Positions 19,552 to 28,397 of a stretch of DNA of 50,363 bases are shown piece by piece. Source of the DNA: a virus; IMG/VR virus record IMGVR_UViG_3300025322_000030, positions 1 through 50,363 of that record; one strand, written 5' to 3'. The notes below the pieces were generated by a model. The model was not told the DNA's origin. It was given only the letters and a program-made list of their open reading frames with translations, and did no database searches. The position numbers and the translations under genes are program-made. The stretch's first letter is position 1. The number at the start of each line of letters is the position of its first letter.

Positions 19552-19652
19552 AGTTCCTCCATTATACGTTTAGAAACATAATAAGTTTGTGTTTAACAGT
19601 TACGTAAATTACAGTCCATCTTCTGCATAGATGACAGCCACATAGTCCGTGA

Positions 19653-19946
19653 CTAACTTCCTTTTTCTCCTCGCTCACTTTTCTTGTCCTCCAGTATTTG
19701 TAGGAAGATATCAGGTAGCCCTAGTAAGTAATCAACTGCTTTTTGCCTTCCGTTTAAGTCTCCCATATGTAGCAGGACAGATGCACTTGATGGATTTTCC
19801 TTAGCTGCATCATCTACAATCGACTGCATCTCGAGATTAAAGCCGTACTTCCAGGCCTTGAGTTCCCTGACTATGTCTTTCCACAGAACAGAGGATTTGA
19901 GTTCTTCTATTTGATCTTTAGTAGCATTTACCTGAATAGTTTCCAT
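19653..19946 (-). CDS. Small protein downstream of portal, unknown
   Basis: A 97-aa helical, Glu/Lys-rich protein. A conserved-looking motif LLHMGDLNGRQKAVDYLL precedes the C-terminus. The ATG overlaps the portal stop codon, so the two are coupled. Small genes at this place occur in many podoviruses, but the function is not known to me. Confidence 0.6.
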   Translation of the reverse strand: METIQVNATKDQIEELKSSVLWKDIVRELKAWKYGFNLEMQSIVDDAAKENPSSASVLLHMGDLNGRQKAVDYLLGLPDIFLQILEDKKSERGEKGS

Positions 19947-21898
19947 TACTCAGCTCCAACTGGTACAATGTTGCCAGCCTCAGCCTGACGTAGAGCAGTT
20001 TCATCAGGCACAACTTGTCCCTCAATTCTACCAACATCCCTCCTAAAATCCTCAACATTCTTCGCACCAAGTTGCTGTGCTATGTACATAAAGATACGAG
20101 TTATATCAAATTGACTTACAAGTTCTGGGGTCGTACCTATGACCTTAAATAGATCAATCCATGCCTGAGAGAAGTTGCCTCCAGGTATGGAACCGTCCCT
20201 TACGATTAAATCGTAGTTAACCGTTAAGTCAAATGGAGTCACCTTGATACTAGATTTTTGGCCAAGTGTCTTTCTCAGCTGCTCAGCGTAACGTCCGACT
20301 ATTCGAACATAGGTCTCATTACTCATATATTGCTGAGTATGGATAGCAAACATGGTGCCTATGTCCTGCATAAACTGCATACCGATTATCATCGCTATAC
20401 GCTGAAGTCTGGATATTGCGCTACCACGAGTGCCTTGGAATTCACTACTTGTTAGACGCTCAGGACCAGTCATACGAAGTGCGCCTTGCATAGACTGATC
20501 TGCACCACTTATTCTGTCCATCCACTGAGTTATGTATGCACTGTCTGCGATATTGAGACGAGTAATGTCCTGGACAACGAGCTGCTGTACAACTTTATCA
20601 ACTCCACGGCCCCAGGCCGGACGGCGTAGACGGATGAGCTTTCCAGGCTTAGGATCTTTAAGGTCCTCAATATTGACAAGAAACGGATCAACAACCAGCA
20701 TATCATTGATAGCCTTACGCACATTAGCAACGTGCGAGTTGAAGAGGAAATCAAGAGTATGTTGTAGTCCATAAAGAATCTCCATTCGACCTATTGGGGT
20801 AATTGAGTAGCCATCGAATTCAGGTGAAGCTAAAGCTACTGGGAACATTCCATGGCTGTGATCAGCTCTTTCACATGCTATAACCACATCATCAGATGCT
20901 AGTTCTAAGTACCACTTCTCAGGATATTCACCTCCAGGTAGCTCCCATTCCTTTGGTATGAGTTTAACATACATCCTTATGCGGTCAATAGGATTTGTGG
21001 TGTTAGTCATTGATCTGTGTAGATCTGTAGACCCACCATGCCTGGTTAGTCTGTCACTCTGATCAAGTGCCAGTGTAGAGCGCTTGTCACCCTTTTTCCT
21101 AAGGTACCTAACATTAAATAGTCCTGAACCTGGCTGAGTTTCCTCATCAAGTAGATTCATGTAGTTACCACGATCTATCCAGCCAACAAATTCAGCTTTC
21201 TGAATCTCACTGCTAGAAACAGATGGATCTGGCAGCCACATATAAGGATCTATGTTGCTTAAGTCGTTTCCTTCAAATAACACAGAAGGAATAGACTGGA
21301 TGTTCCTCTCAGTTTGTACTCCTAACTCTGATACAGTTTCTGTCTCTGATCTAACAAATTTCTTCCCATGTATCTGTCTCCAGCCAGGAACTGCTGCACC
21401 GAAGCCGTAGCATAGTGAGTCACGGAGAACCGTGTGAACGTTTAGAGGGACCTTACTCTTTATGCAATGAAGTCTGATGACTAACTCCATTAACATAGCA
21501 CCTACAGTGTCGCTGTCTTCCACACCTTCATACTGGAACATAGGGTCTTGGAAGAATGCTAGAGTTAGATATGTTAGTAATGCTTCCAGCATTGAATATG
21601 AGTATGGAAATACTATTGACACAGGCTTATTTGGGTCTTTCTTCTTTATCTTATCTTCGATTTCCTTGAGTGGGATGTAGGTGGTTAGAGTTCTATCAAT
21701 TTCCCTCCAATGGCCGTAACGCTTAGATATTTCGTGCCTGGCTTCAGTAGCACGCTGCCATATTCTATCACGAAGTTTATTGTGAAGCTTACTTCCTGGC
21801 TTTAGATCTAAGCCGTAAGGATATTCGTAGTTGTAAGTCTCCCTACTGTAAATATCAGATTTCCAAGAAGATGGTTCGCCTCTAACTATATATGGCAT
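19946..21898 (-). CDS. Portal protein
   Basis: A 650-aa protein of podovirus portal type. The N-terminus has a helical region with ISKRYGHWREIDRT; the centre has DSLCYGFGAAVPGW and DPYMWLPDPS; the C-terminal third includes QMDRISG-like and GTRGSAISRLQRIAM segments typical of the portal stem and crown. It forms the DNA entry ring and meets the terminase during packaging. The ATG has no ribosome site and follows a 23-bp dyad by 6 nt. Confidence 0.8.
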   Translation of the reverse strand: MPYIVRGEPSSWKSDIYSRETYNYEYPYGLDLKPGSKLHNKLRDRIWQRATEARHEISKRYGHWREIDRTLTTYIPLKEIEDKIKKKDPNKPVSIVFPYSYSMLEALLTYLTLAFFQDPMFQYEGVEDSDTVGAMLMELVIRLHCIKSKVPLNVHTVLRDSLCYGFGAAVPGWRQIHGKKFVRSETETVSELGVQTERNIQSIPSVLFEGNDLSNIDPYMWLPDPSVSSSEIQKAEFVGWIDRGNYMNLLDEETQPGSGLFNVRYLRKKGDKRSTLALDQSDRLTRHGGSTDLHRSMTNTTNPIDRIRMYVKLIPKEWELPGGEYPEKWYLELASDDVVIACERADHSHGMFPVALASPEFDGYSITPIGRMEILYGLQHTLDFLFNSHVANVRKAINDMLVVDPFLVNIEDLKDPKPGKLIRLRRPAWGRGVDKVVQQLVVQDITRLNIADSAYITQWMDRISGADQSMQGALRMTGPERLTSSEFQGTRGSAISRLQRIAMIIGMQFMQDIGTMFAIHTQQYMSNETYVRIVGRYAEQLRKTLGQKSSIKVTPFDLTVNYDLIVRDGSIPGGNFSQAWIDLFKVIGTTPELVSQFDITRIFMYIAQQLGAKNVEDFRRDVGRIEGQVVPDETALRQAEAGNIVPVGAE

Positions 21899-21904
21899 TT
21901 CATA

Positions 21905-21927
21905 GTCCGATCAAAAATGGTTCAATC
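21905..21927. promoter_or_regulatory. 23-bp dyad copy 5
   Basis: Arms GTCCGATC and GTTCAATC. It fills the gap between the small Ig-like gene and the portal gene, ending 6 nt before the portal ATG. Confidence 0.8.
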
Positions 21928-22269
21928 TCACCATGGCTCAGTTGTTGGACCAGGAGTTGTTGGAGGAGTGCTAGTTTCAGGTAATGGTTCGTAGACGTTG
22001 ATGTCAGCCCAGAGGCCGTGTAGTTCTACATCAGTATCCTCAACATGAGCTTGGACAACCCAAAGTCCTGGCATGTTTAAATCAGTTACAAGCAAATCAT
22101 AGATCATACGAGTTGAGTCTGCAGGATCTATAGATGCAGTCCAGTAACCAGTTGTTCTGTTAGGACGCTTGAACTTTATTATGAGAGTAGCATACACACT
22201 CAAATCAATTCCAGTGTTTACAACTAATCTCGGAGTATCACCTACAAAGGTTTTATCTGCAGAGGCCAA
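21928..22269 (-). CDS. Small beta-sandwich-like protein with PTT tail
   Basis: About 113 aa. The pattern (VGDTPRLVVNTGIDLS, LIIKFKRPN, MPGLWVVQAHVED) resembles the small immunoglobulin-like or BppU-type domains of phage baseplates and fibres. The C-terminus is a Thr/Pro tail (TPPTTPGPTTEP) related to the repeats of the neighbouring gene, whose end it overlaps. The TTG at 22269 is chosen because AGGAG lies 7 nt upstream. Confidence 0.5.
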   Translation of the reverse strand: MASADKTFVGDTPRLVVNTGIDLSVYATLIIKFKRPNRTTGYWTASIDPADSTRMIYDLLVTDLNMPGLWVVQAHVEDTDVELHGLWADINVYEPLPETSTPPTTPGPTTEPW

Positions 22270-24265
22270 GGTCAATCTCCTTTGTTATAGGTGAGAAAAG
22301 TAATAGTTCGATAGGTATAGCTGAGATCAATTCAAGTTCACATATCTCAAGTGGAGGAGCAGTTGTTGGACCTGAAGTTGTAGGCAATAAGGTAGTTGGG
22401 GGTAGAGTAGTCGGAACAGGTGTTGTAGGAGCTGGCGTAGTCAGTGGAAGCGTAGTTGGTGATGGAGTAGTAGGTATAACAGTAGTTGGTGGAAGTGTCG
22501 TTGGAGGAAGAGTAGTGGGAGCTGGAGTCGTTGGTGCTAAAGTTGTAGGAGGAAGGGTAGTTGGAGGAGCCGTAGTCACACAACCATACAAGCCCTGACG
22601 AACTCTATCTATTTCATTTTCAGTTAGAACCTTATCAAATATTAAGACTTCATCAATCTCACCATCCCAGAAGAATACAGGATTGGTATTAGAGTGAATA
22701 CATGCTATCAGAAATGGAGCAGCAGTTAACGCTATGTTATTTACAGTGGTTCCACTATTCTCCTGTGCTGTTTCAGTTATGTCATCCCAAATCTTTGCAT
22801 ACCATGCCTTTGTAGCATCATCGTAAGAGAATGCAAGGTGGTACCATCTATCCAAGACAGGAGTGAATGTAAATAGGACTATCGTCTCCCAACTACCACC
22901 GCCGCTATAACCATGAACATAGGCAAGCCTAACAACTCCACCTACATTCTGCCATAATAGTCCCCAAGATACAGTCCCGTTACCTGCGTCAGCTTTACAA
23001 ATTAAATATCTGTTTTCTCCTACAGATAAGTTAGATTCACTTCTGAAAGCCATTAAGACAGTGTGGATCTTATTAGTTGTGCCAGACTTAAACGGGAAAT
23101 TACTTGACAGACCAACATTGTTCCTGCGATAGTGCTGAGATGAACCAAGTTCAAAATCAGCTGCGCAAGCACCTTCCCAAAAATCAGTTGTGTTTTCGGT
23201 AGGTGGACTAGCCGATGCAGTTAGATCATTAGCATCCTTTGAGTCTACAGTTAAAGCTCCACTTTCGAATCTATACAGTGCTACAGCGTTAGGATCGTCT
23301 GATACGTCGTTGTAGCATGGAGGTTCAGTAGTTGGACCAACCGTAGTGGGAGGTAGAGTAGTCGGTGCCAACGTAGTCGGAGGTAAGGTAGTCGGTGCAG
23401 ATGTTGTAGGAGCTAATGTGGTCGGAGCAAGAGTCGTAGGAGCCGGCGTTGTGGGAGCTAGCGTAGTAGGTGGCAATGTAGTCGGAGCTGGAGTAGTTGG
23501 AGCTAAGGTGGTAGGAGCAGGAGTAGTAGGAGCTAAAGTTGTTGGTGCAAGAGTTGTTGGTGGTAGCGTAGTTGGAGCTAACGTTGTGGGAGGTAAAGTA
23601 GTTGGTGGTAAAGTTGTCGGAGGCAGCGTAGTAGGCGGTGCGACAAATGCCTTGTATGAAGCAACTGCCATCGTCCACTCATCGTCCGCTCCAGCCCAAC
23701 TCATAGTCTGTGGTTGGGCAGTAGTTTGGATGATGTAGCTCGCACCAGCAACACGAACACCTAGATCATGGTCATGGATCAAAGTCTGAGCAGGCGTTAA
23801 AAGATCATTTGCCTCGCTCATCTGAACAGAATTGACTAGCTCTCCATCTTCTGTAGGAGTTACAGCAAGACTCGGATCAGTAGAACCAGTACCTCCATTA
23901 GTCTGATCTGCTCCAGGAGTTTGATTAGCACCATCGTACCAGGAAGCAAAGATGGATACTGCAGATGTGCCATTTAGGCTGTTGAATGTAATAGATAATT
24001 GATTAGATCCGTTAGGTGGATTCTTTAAGCTTAGCTTTGCTACTGTGTGGAATGGAGCTGCAGCAGTCCTGTTCTGCTGCTTATCTATTGTCATCGCCTG
24101 ACCACCATAAGTGGCAGATGAGACAGTAAATGAAGCGTTAGCTGTTTCCGCAACATCTACCAACAGCAGACCATTGGTTCTAGTGCCAATGTCAAAGGTA
24201 AATGTACGAGGATTGACATCCCCAGTGTTGTTCTGCTCAGCTTTTCCAACAAAGGTAATAGGCAT
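22253..24265 (-). CDS. Virion surface protein with two APTT-repeat tracts and a LamG-like domain
   Basis: A 670-aa protein. Residues 1-205 form a beta domain. Residues 210-320 are about 20 tandem PTTLP/PTTLA pentapeptides. Residues 320-560 look like a laminin-G/concanavalin-type lectin domain (YRFESGALTVDSKDANDL; RWYHLAFSYDDATKAW; FWDGEIDEVLIFDKVLTENEI). A second repeat tract follows, then a hydrophobic C-terminal segment. The Thr/Pro tracts are mucin-like and could be glycosylated. A role as host-binding or decoration fibre is inferred. Confidence 0.65.
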   Translation of the reverse strand: MPITFVGKAEQNNTGDVNPRTFTFDIGTRTNGLLLVDVAETANASFTVSSATYGGQAMTIDKQQNRTAAAPFHTVAKLSLKNPPNGSNQLSITFNSLNGTSAVSIFASWYDGANQTPGADQTNGGTGSTDPSLAVTPTEDGELVNSVQMSEANDLLTPAQTLIHDHDLGVRVAGASYIIQTTAQPQTMSWAGADDEWTMAVASYKAFVAPPTTLPPTTLPPTTLPPTTLAPTTLPPTTLAPTTLAPTTPAPTTLAPTTPAPTTLPPTTLAPTTPAPTTLAPTTLAPTTSAPTTLPPTTLAPTTLPPTTVGPTTEPPCYNDVSDDPNAVALYRFESGALTVDSKDANDLTASASPPTENTTDFWEGACAADFELGSSQHYRRNNVGLSSNFPFKSGTTNKIHTVLMAFRSESNLSVGENRYLICKADAGNGTVSWGLLWQNVGGVVRLAYVHGYSGGGSWETIVLFTFTPVLDRWYHLAFSYDDATKAWYAKIWDDITETAQENSGTTVNNIALTAAPFLIACIHSNTNPVFFWDGEIDEVLIFDKVLTENEIDRVRQGLYGCVTTAPPTTLPPTTLAPTTPAPTTLPPTTLPPTTVIPTTPSPTTLPLTTPAPTTPVPTTLPPTTLLPTTSGPTTAPPLEICELELISAIPIELLLFSPITKEIDLGLCR
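22355..22575 (-). repeat. Second 15-bp coding repeat tract
   Basis: Tandem 15-bp units encoding xPTTx pentapeptides, less regular than the first tract. They link the LamG-like domain to the C-terminal segment. Confidence 0.8.
23330..23640 (-). repeat. First 15-bp coding repeat tract
   Basis: About 20 tandem 15-bp units encoding PTTLP and PTTLA variants. Codon third positions vary between units, so the peptide is conserved more than the DNA, which argues for selection on the protein. Confidence 0.85.
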
Positions 24266-25243
24266 CTAAGGATTCCACCCAGCTAACTTCGCAATCATAA
24301 CCCAGAAGGCCTTTGCTACACTGACTGTTCCATGAGCTGTAACTAAGTGTCCACCGTTGGCCTCAGGAGTCTTGTTTGGACATACTGCAGATATGTTAAG
24401 ACCATCATCAGGGTAATTTTCCTGCTGGGCCCCAAAACTGAAGGCTACCCCATCTCTGTTATCATAGCAGGAAGATCCATCAGGATTGTGCTGCCCAACA
24501 CCTGCAAAATCAAACAGTGGTCTGTTATGTAAAGCTGCCCAGAAACGTACTGAGTTGTTGAATTGCTCTGCTTCAGCAGTTCCAATGCTACGGGCGAGGC
24601 TACTAGTCCAATAGATGAACTTAGCACCCCTGGGAGTGAGGTGATCATCTATCTCCCGCTCCAGATCCCAAGCATCATCAAATTGTCCGGGACGTACAGT
24701 GAAGAACTGACTTATTGTGCTTCCAACCTCAACATTTAGGTATGAGAACTGAAAACTAAGTATATCATAGTTATCTACAATTACAGTAACAGGAGATCCA
24801 GTTTTAGTCTGAGCTGGGATACCTCCATTGTGTAGGCCTTCAATGAAGTCCTGAACCATGGTTTCCCAAGTATCAGCGAAAATGAAGTAACTCCAGTTTG
24901 AACGATTATAAATTGTAGGTGATGGAGTAAACTTTATGTAAGGATCAAGTGTTGACCAATCTGCGTCAGAGTGTTGAATATACTGCCATACTCCGCCTAT
25001 CTGAACCATCTCACGACGACAGACATTTTGTGCCTTTCCATAACTTTGTGCAGTGAAGCAGTTAATAGCATTGTCTAGATTGACACCAACAGATCTGTTC
25101 ATGAAAAGGACACGTTTGGCCCTGGCAGCTGTTAAGTACTGATCAGGAATTAAGTCAAATTGAGAAACAGCTTCCTTACCAGCAGTCTGTGCATACAGAG
25201 GTGAGAGTGCAAAGATCATGTAAGCAACGAGAGCTACAATCAT
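24266..25243 (-). CDS. Secreted protein, possible SGNH-type hydrolase
   Basis: A 325-aa protein with an N-terminal Sec signal (hydrophobic residues 3-17, cleavage probably after LYAQ). The mature part begins with a block like the first motif of SGNH/GDSL-type proteins (VLFMNRSVGVNL) and ends with GGHLVTAHGTVSVAKAFW, which could carry the C-terminal catalytic His. The expected serine context is not standard, so activity is uncertain. GAGGT lies 4 nt before the start, and the gene is coupled to the FN3-like gene upstream. Confidence 0.4.
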   Translation of the reverse strand: MIVALVAYMIFALSPLYAQTAGKEAVSQFDLIPDQYLTAARAKRVLFMNRSVGVNLDNAINCFTAQSYGKAQNVCRREMVQIGGVWQYIQHSDADWSTLDPYIKFTPSPTIYNRSNWSYFIFADTWETMVQDFIEGLHNGGIPAQTKTGSPVTVIVDNYDILSFQFSYLNVEVGSTISQFFTVRPGQFDDAWDLEREIDDHLTPRGAKFIYWTSSLARSIGTAEAEQFNNSVRFWAALHNRPLFDFAGVGQHNPDGSSCYDNRDGVAFSFGAQQENYPDDGLNISAVCPNKTPEANGGHLVTAHGTVSVAKAFWVMIAKLAGWNP

Positions 25244-25245
25244 TA

Positions 25246-25845
25246 CTACCTCGTAGAAAATGAACCAGTTGACTGATCACAGCCGTCTCCGTTGCAGCTT
25301 TCTGCAATGAAGAACCAGTTCTGGTTAGGCTGCAGACCTGATGCTGTTAGGAAGTGATTGATGACATAGGATGCATCACTAACAGTTTTAGGTAAGAAGC
25401 CTATGCGATTATACTGAACTGCTGAATTTGATGACCTGTCAGTCTTCCATGTAAAGTGGATAGTCTTTTTATCTGTAAGATCCTTTGAGGCTATTACAGG
25501 TGATGTGAAGGTAGGAGGTACTGGTTTCCAATCAGCATATGCTTCGTTGGATGGGTCACTCCTGATGACAGTTCCATCATCCTCCATGACATGTGCTGTG
25601 AGTACGTAGTACCAACGTCCTATTCCAGGTTTGTCTATAGTTGTTTGAATAGAGTTCCCACCAAGTATTGTCTGCTTAGGAATGCTTGGGAAGGTTCCAC
25701 TAGTTGTTGATTCCCATAGCTCGAATCCAGTTAGTCCAGCTGCTTCAGGGTGAGGTTCCCAAGTAGCAGTCTTTGTTTGAGCTATAGCATAGACTGAGGC
25801 TAACACAAAGACAATAGTTTGAACGATTTTGGATCGAACTTTCAT
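25246..25845 (-). CDS. Secreted fibronectin type III-like protein
   Basis: A 199-aa protein with a Sec signal peptide (MKVRSK then a hydrophobic stretch to about AIAQ). Two beta-sandwich segments follow; GFELWESTTSGTF, RWYYVLTAHV and SNEAYADW are typical of FN3 domains. Two adjacent phage genes with export signals are unusual. GGAGG precedes the ATG by 6 nt. A 23-bp dyad lies just after the start codon, inside the signal-peptide coding region. Confidence 0.6.
   Translation of the reverse strand: MKVRSKIVQTIVFVLASVYAIAQTKTATWEPHPEAAGLTGFELWESTTSGTFPSIPKQTILGGNSIQTTIDKPGIGRWYYVLTAHVMEDDGTVIRSDPSNEAYADWKPVPPTFTSPVIASKDLTDKKTIHFTWKTDRSSNSAVQYNRIGFLPKTVSDASYVINHFLTASGLQPNQNWFFIAESCNGDGCDQSTGSFSTR
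25817..25839. promoter_or_regulatory. 23-bp dyad copy 6
   Basis: Arms GTTTGAAC and GATCGAAC. It begins two codons after the ATG of the FN3-like gene, so the palindrome is kept within coding sequence (codons for residues 3-10). Confidence 0.75.
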
Positions 25846-26123
25846 TTCTTGCCTCCACGCTGATCTTTGTTTATTATCAAGTTTAACTGTTGAACAGTTG
25901 CTGCTAAGCTTATTGATGCACTAGTCAAACTTTCTTGATTACTTATAAGTCTCTCAATGACTTTCTCATGTTGCTTCTGGCCAACTTCTAACGTAGTTAT
26001 TCTACTCTCATTAGAAAGTATAAAACCAATTGCAGCACCGACAATAGGAAGTACAACAACCCAAAGTTTGTTGACTTGTATATATCCACTCCTAACACTG
26101 TCCTCAACTTTTACTCCCATCAT
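25842..26123 (-). CDS. Small single-span membrane protein with coiled coil
   Basis: About 93 aa. One transmembrane segment (LWVVVLPIVGAAIGFIL) is followed by a long helical, Gln/Ser-rich segment that probably forms a coiled coil in the periplasm. A holin-like or lysis-accessory role is possible because no other holin is evident, but size and order also fit other small phage membrane proteins. The start at 26123 overlaps the terminase stop and has GGAGG 5 nt upstream. Confidence 0.5.
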   Translation of the reverse strand: MMGVKVEDSVRSGYIQVNKLWVVVLPIVGAAIGFILSNESRITTLEVGQKQHEKVIERLISNQESLTSASISLAATVQQLNLIINKDQRGGKK

Positions 26124-27661
26124 ACGTACCTCCAATCATCAACTGGCTTTTCATAAGTCAGTTCTTTATATTCAGCCTCGATATCTCCTGGATCCTCTTT
26201 CGGTGAGAAGTAACGTTCTCCAAGTTCTAGCATTTCCACGAGATAAGCTAGGCAGTCCATAAGATCCCAGAGAGCTGATCGAGGGAACATGAGAAGTTGT
26301 TGTTCAAGCTTCTTTATTGTGAAGCAAGATGCATTGTGGTAGATGTAGCCGCCACGATAGTATGGAACAAGCTCACGTATACGAAGCTCCTTCTTCATCC
26401 CACCACGAGCTTTGAGCCAAATAAGTTCGAAAAATGTACCTCGGCGAAACATCTCATTTTTGATAGGCTGTTTGATAAACTCATTGAGTGAAGTTTCTTC
26501 AATTCCAAGTACCTTTGCACCCAGCCTTTGGCCCATGCCGAACATAGCGTCGTAGATTTCATCTGGGTACATTTTGTCAGAAATAGCATCTCTGACGTAG
26601 ACCTTGGCACTTGCAAGGTCAATTCCTATACCAATTATAGCAGATTCGGCAGAATGAATCTTGACAGTCTTGGCTGGATCGAGAATTACTACAGTCTCTA
26701 TGTTTTTATCCTGCTGAACCTCGACGTCTAGTAACTTTAGGTCATTTTCTGTTCCAGGACGTTCCGGGGGGAGGTTGTAATACTTAAAATATTGATGTTG
26801 GAAGGTAGAATCTTTGGTAGAGATAGGCAGATTGCGTAATTCTCGGAAGAAAACATCAGTTTGGCCGGCATCTACATGCTGTTGCCACTCTTTTTGTATA
26901 GCTTCGTCAGACATGAAGTGAGGAGCAGTGGATTTGAAGTCGTCATCGCAAGCTTCGAGACGTGCAGATGACCATTCTGGGGAATCTAGTAACTTTTGAA
27001 GTACAGAATCCTCGTGTTTTAAGGTGTCTATGTAGACTATTTTCCAATTTCCTGCTTCTTCACCTATTCTAGGCACAGCTTTCATTACGTCAGCGTAGAG
27101 CCATGAGTACCAGCCCTTGCGAATTTCCTCATTTTCAACCTTTTCAGGGTCCTCAAGATCATCTATGACAATTAGCCCAGGTCGACTATTCTTGAATAAG
27201 ACACCTCGAACCTGCTGGCCAGCCCCCCGAGGCCATACTAAGGTATCATATGCTACCCAAGCTTTCTTGCTAAATACTTCGTCGAACTCAGCACCAGTCA
27301 CATCTCGTTGTTTGAAGTCGCCGAAGAAAGCTCTGATTTCCTTGTTAGTGACCATCTCACGGCGAAGGTTTTCAGTTTGAAGACTGGCCGCATCGTGACT
27401 ATGGTTGATGTAGACTATGAATGGAGTAAGCCTGAACAAAATGTAGCGTGCAATTAGTGCTTCAGCAACAACTGACGTTTTGCCCCAGCCACGAGGAGCA
27501 GCTATTGCAACCTTCTGTGCTGGGCCGTCTATGAGTTCAAATATCTTCCCATGTACATTCTCGGCAAATGGCATGTAGAAGCGCTCAGGGAAGAAAGTCT
27601 TAGCAACCATCCTTGTTGAGATGCCACACCTTACCAGGATTTCAGAAAGTTGATTATCCAA
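26120..27661 (-). CDS. terL: Terminase large subunit
   Basis: A 513-aa packaging motor. Walker A is APRGWGKT (residues 55-62), Walker B is LIVIDDLE (163-170), and the RNase H-like nuclease begins with ILDPAKT (Asp328) followed by GIEE near residue 400. The start is probably the TTG at 27661 with AGAGGT 10 nt upstream; an ATG at 27610 would still keep all motifs. It overlaps the glycosyltransferase gene upstream and the small membrane gene downstream. Confidence 0.92.
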   Translation of the reverse strand: MDNQLSEILVRCGISTRMVAKTFFPERFYMPFAENVHGKIFELIDGPAQKVAIAAPRGWGKTSVVAEALIARYILFRLTPFIVYINHSHDAASLQTENLRREMVTNKEIRAFFGDFKQRDVTGAEFDEVFSKKAWVAYDTLVWPRGAGQQVRGVLFKNSRPGLIVIDDLEDPEKVENEEIRKGWYSWLYADVMKAVPRIGEEAGNWKIVYIDTLKHEDSVLQKLLDSPEWSSARLEACDDDFKSTAPHFMSDEAIQKEWQQHVDAGQTDVFFRELRNLPISTKDSTFQHQYFKYYNLPPERPGTENDLKLLDVEVQQDKNIETVVILDPAKTVKIHSAESAIIGIGIDLASAKVYVRDAISDKMYPDEIYDAMFGMGQRLGAKVLGIEETSLNEFIKQPIKNEMFRRGTFFELIWLKARGGMKKELRIRELVPYYRGGYIYHNASCFTIKKLEQQLLMFPRSALWDLMDCLAYLVEMLELGERYFSPKEDPGDIEAEYKELTYEKPVDDWRYV

Positions 27662-28397
27662 CTTTAGTTCTACCTCTATTGATAAGGTCTACAGCTTCCT
27701 TATTTTTCGATAGGAAGTATTTCATGGCTACTCTAGGCTCTACTTTCCCAGTTCTTCTGTATGAGCTGTGCCAGTTGTGTCCTACGACTAATTTACTACC
27801 TCCCAAGCCATGCATGATAGATACTTTGTTGGTTAGAGCTAACTTCCATCCATGCATTATAGCTCTAACACACATATCTGCATCTTCATATCCGTAGCCA
27901 GAGTAGTTTTCGTCTAGCAATCCTATCTCATCAAGCATTTTTCTTTTAAGATATACGCAGGTAAATGATATTCTATCATTGCTCTTAGCACTGCAGTATC
28001 TTATGCCGGATGGGAACTTGACCCACAAATGCGAATTAGACAGCTTGGCAAACTTATTATTCGTACCTCCATCAACAACTGGAGCTGCTATACCTATTGA
28101 TATGTCACTGTAGGCAGCTTCCCTGAGAGTCTCGAATGTTAGTCTATGAATCAACCTGGTATCGTCATTTAATAGTATTACATCATTAGGAGCTACATGA
28201 TTTATTCCTACGTTTACAGACCTACTGAATATAAACTTATCATAATCAGTCCTCACATAATCATATCCGTAGCCTCTGTCATGACTGTCGGAAATTATTA
28301 GTATGTGAAAACTGCATCCAAACTCCTTTAGTGACTCTAAAAGTGGCTGGATTATATCTTCAAATCTGTTAGGTATGATAATGCTACAGTTGTTCAT
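27654..28397 (-). CDS. GT2-family glycosyltransferase
   Basis: A 247-aa GT-A type glycosyltransferase. It begins SIIIPNRFED, has the metal/sugar motif LLNDDTR (DxD-like), and a downstream GYGYEDADMCVRA segment, all typical of family 2. It would transfer a sugar from a nucleotide donor to an acceptor such as a virion protein or cell-surface glycan. The ATG at 28397 is preferred over a TTG at 28424. It overlaps the methyltransferase and terminase genes. Confidence 0.8.
   Translation of the reverse strand: MNNCSIIIPNRFEDIIQPLLESLKEFGCSFHILIISDSHDRGYGYDYVRTDYDKFIFSRSVNVGINHVAPNDVILLNDDTRLIHRLTFETLREAAYSDISIGIAAPVVDGGTNNKFAKLSNSHLWVKFPSGIRYCSAKSNDRISFTCVYLKRKMLDEIGLLDENYSGYGYEDADMCVRAIMHGWKLALTNKVSIMHGLGGSKLVVGHNWHSSYRRTGKVEPRVAMKYFLSKNKEAVDLINRGRTKVG

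Noticed and set aside
23346-23738. Long plus-strand frame rich in Gly and Val opposite the APTT tract
   Set aside because: It is the antisense shadow of the 15-bp coding repeats, has no ribosome site, and lies opposite a clear gene.
26421-26443. GTTCGAAA in the terminase gene as another dyad
   Set aside because: Only a left half-site is present and no right arm at the fixed 23-bp distance.
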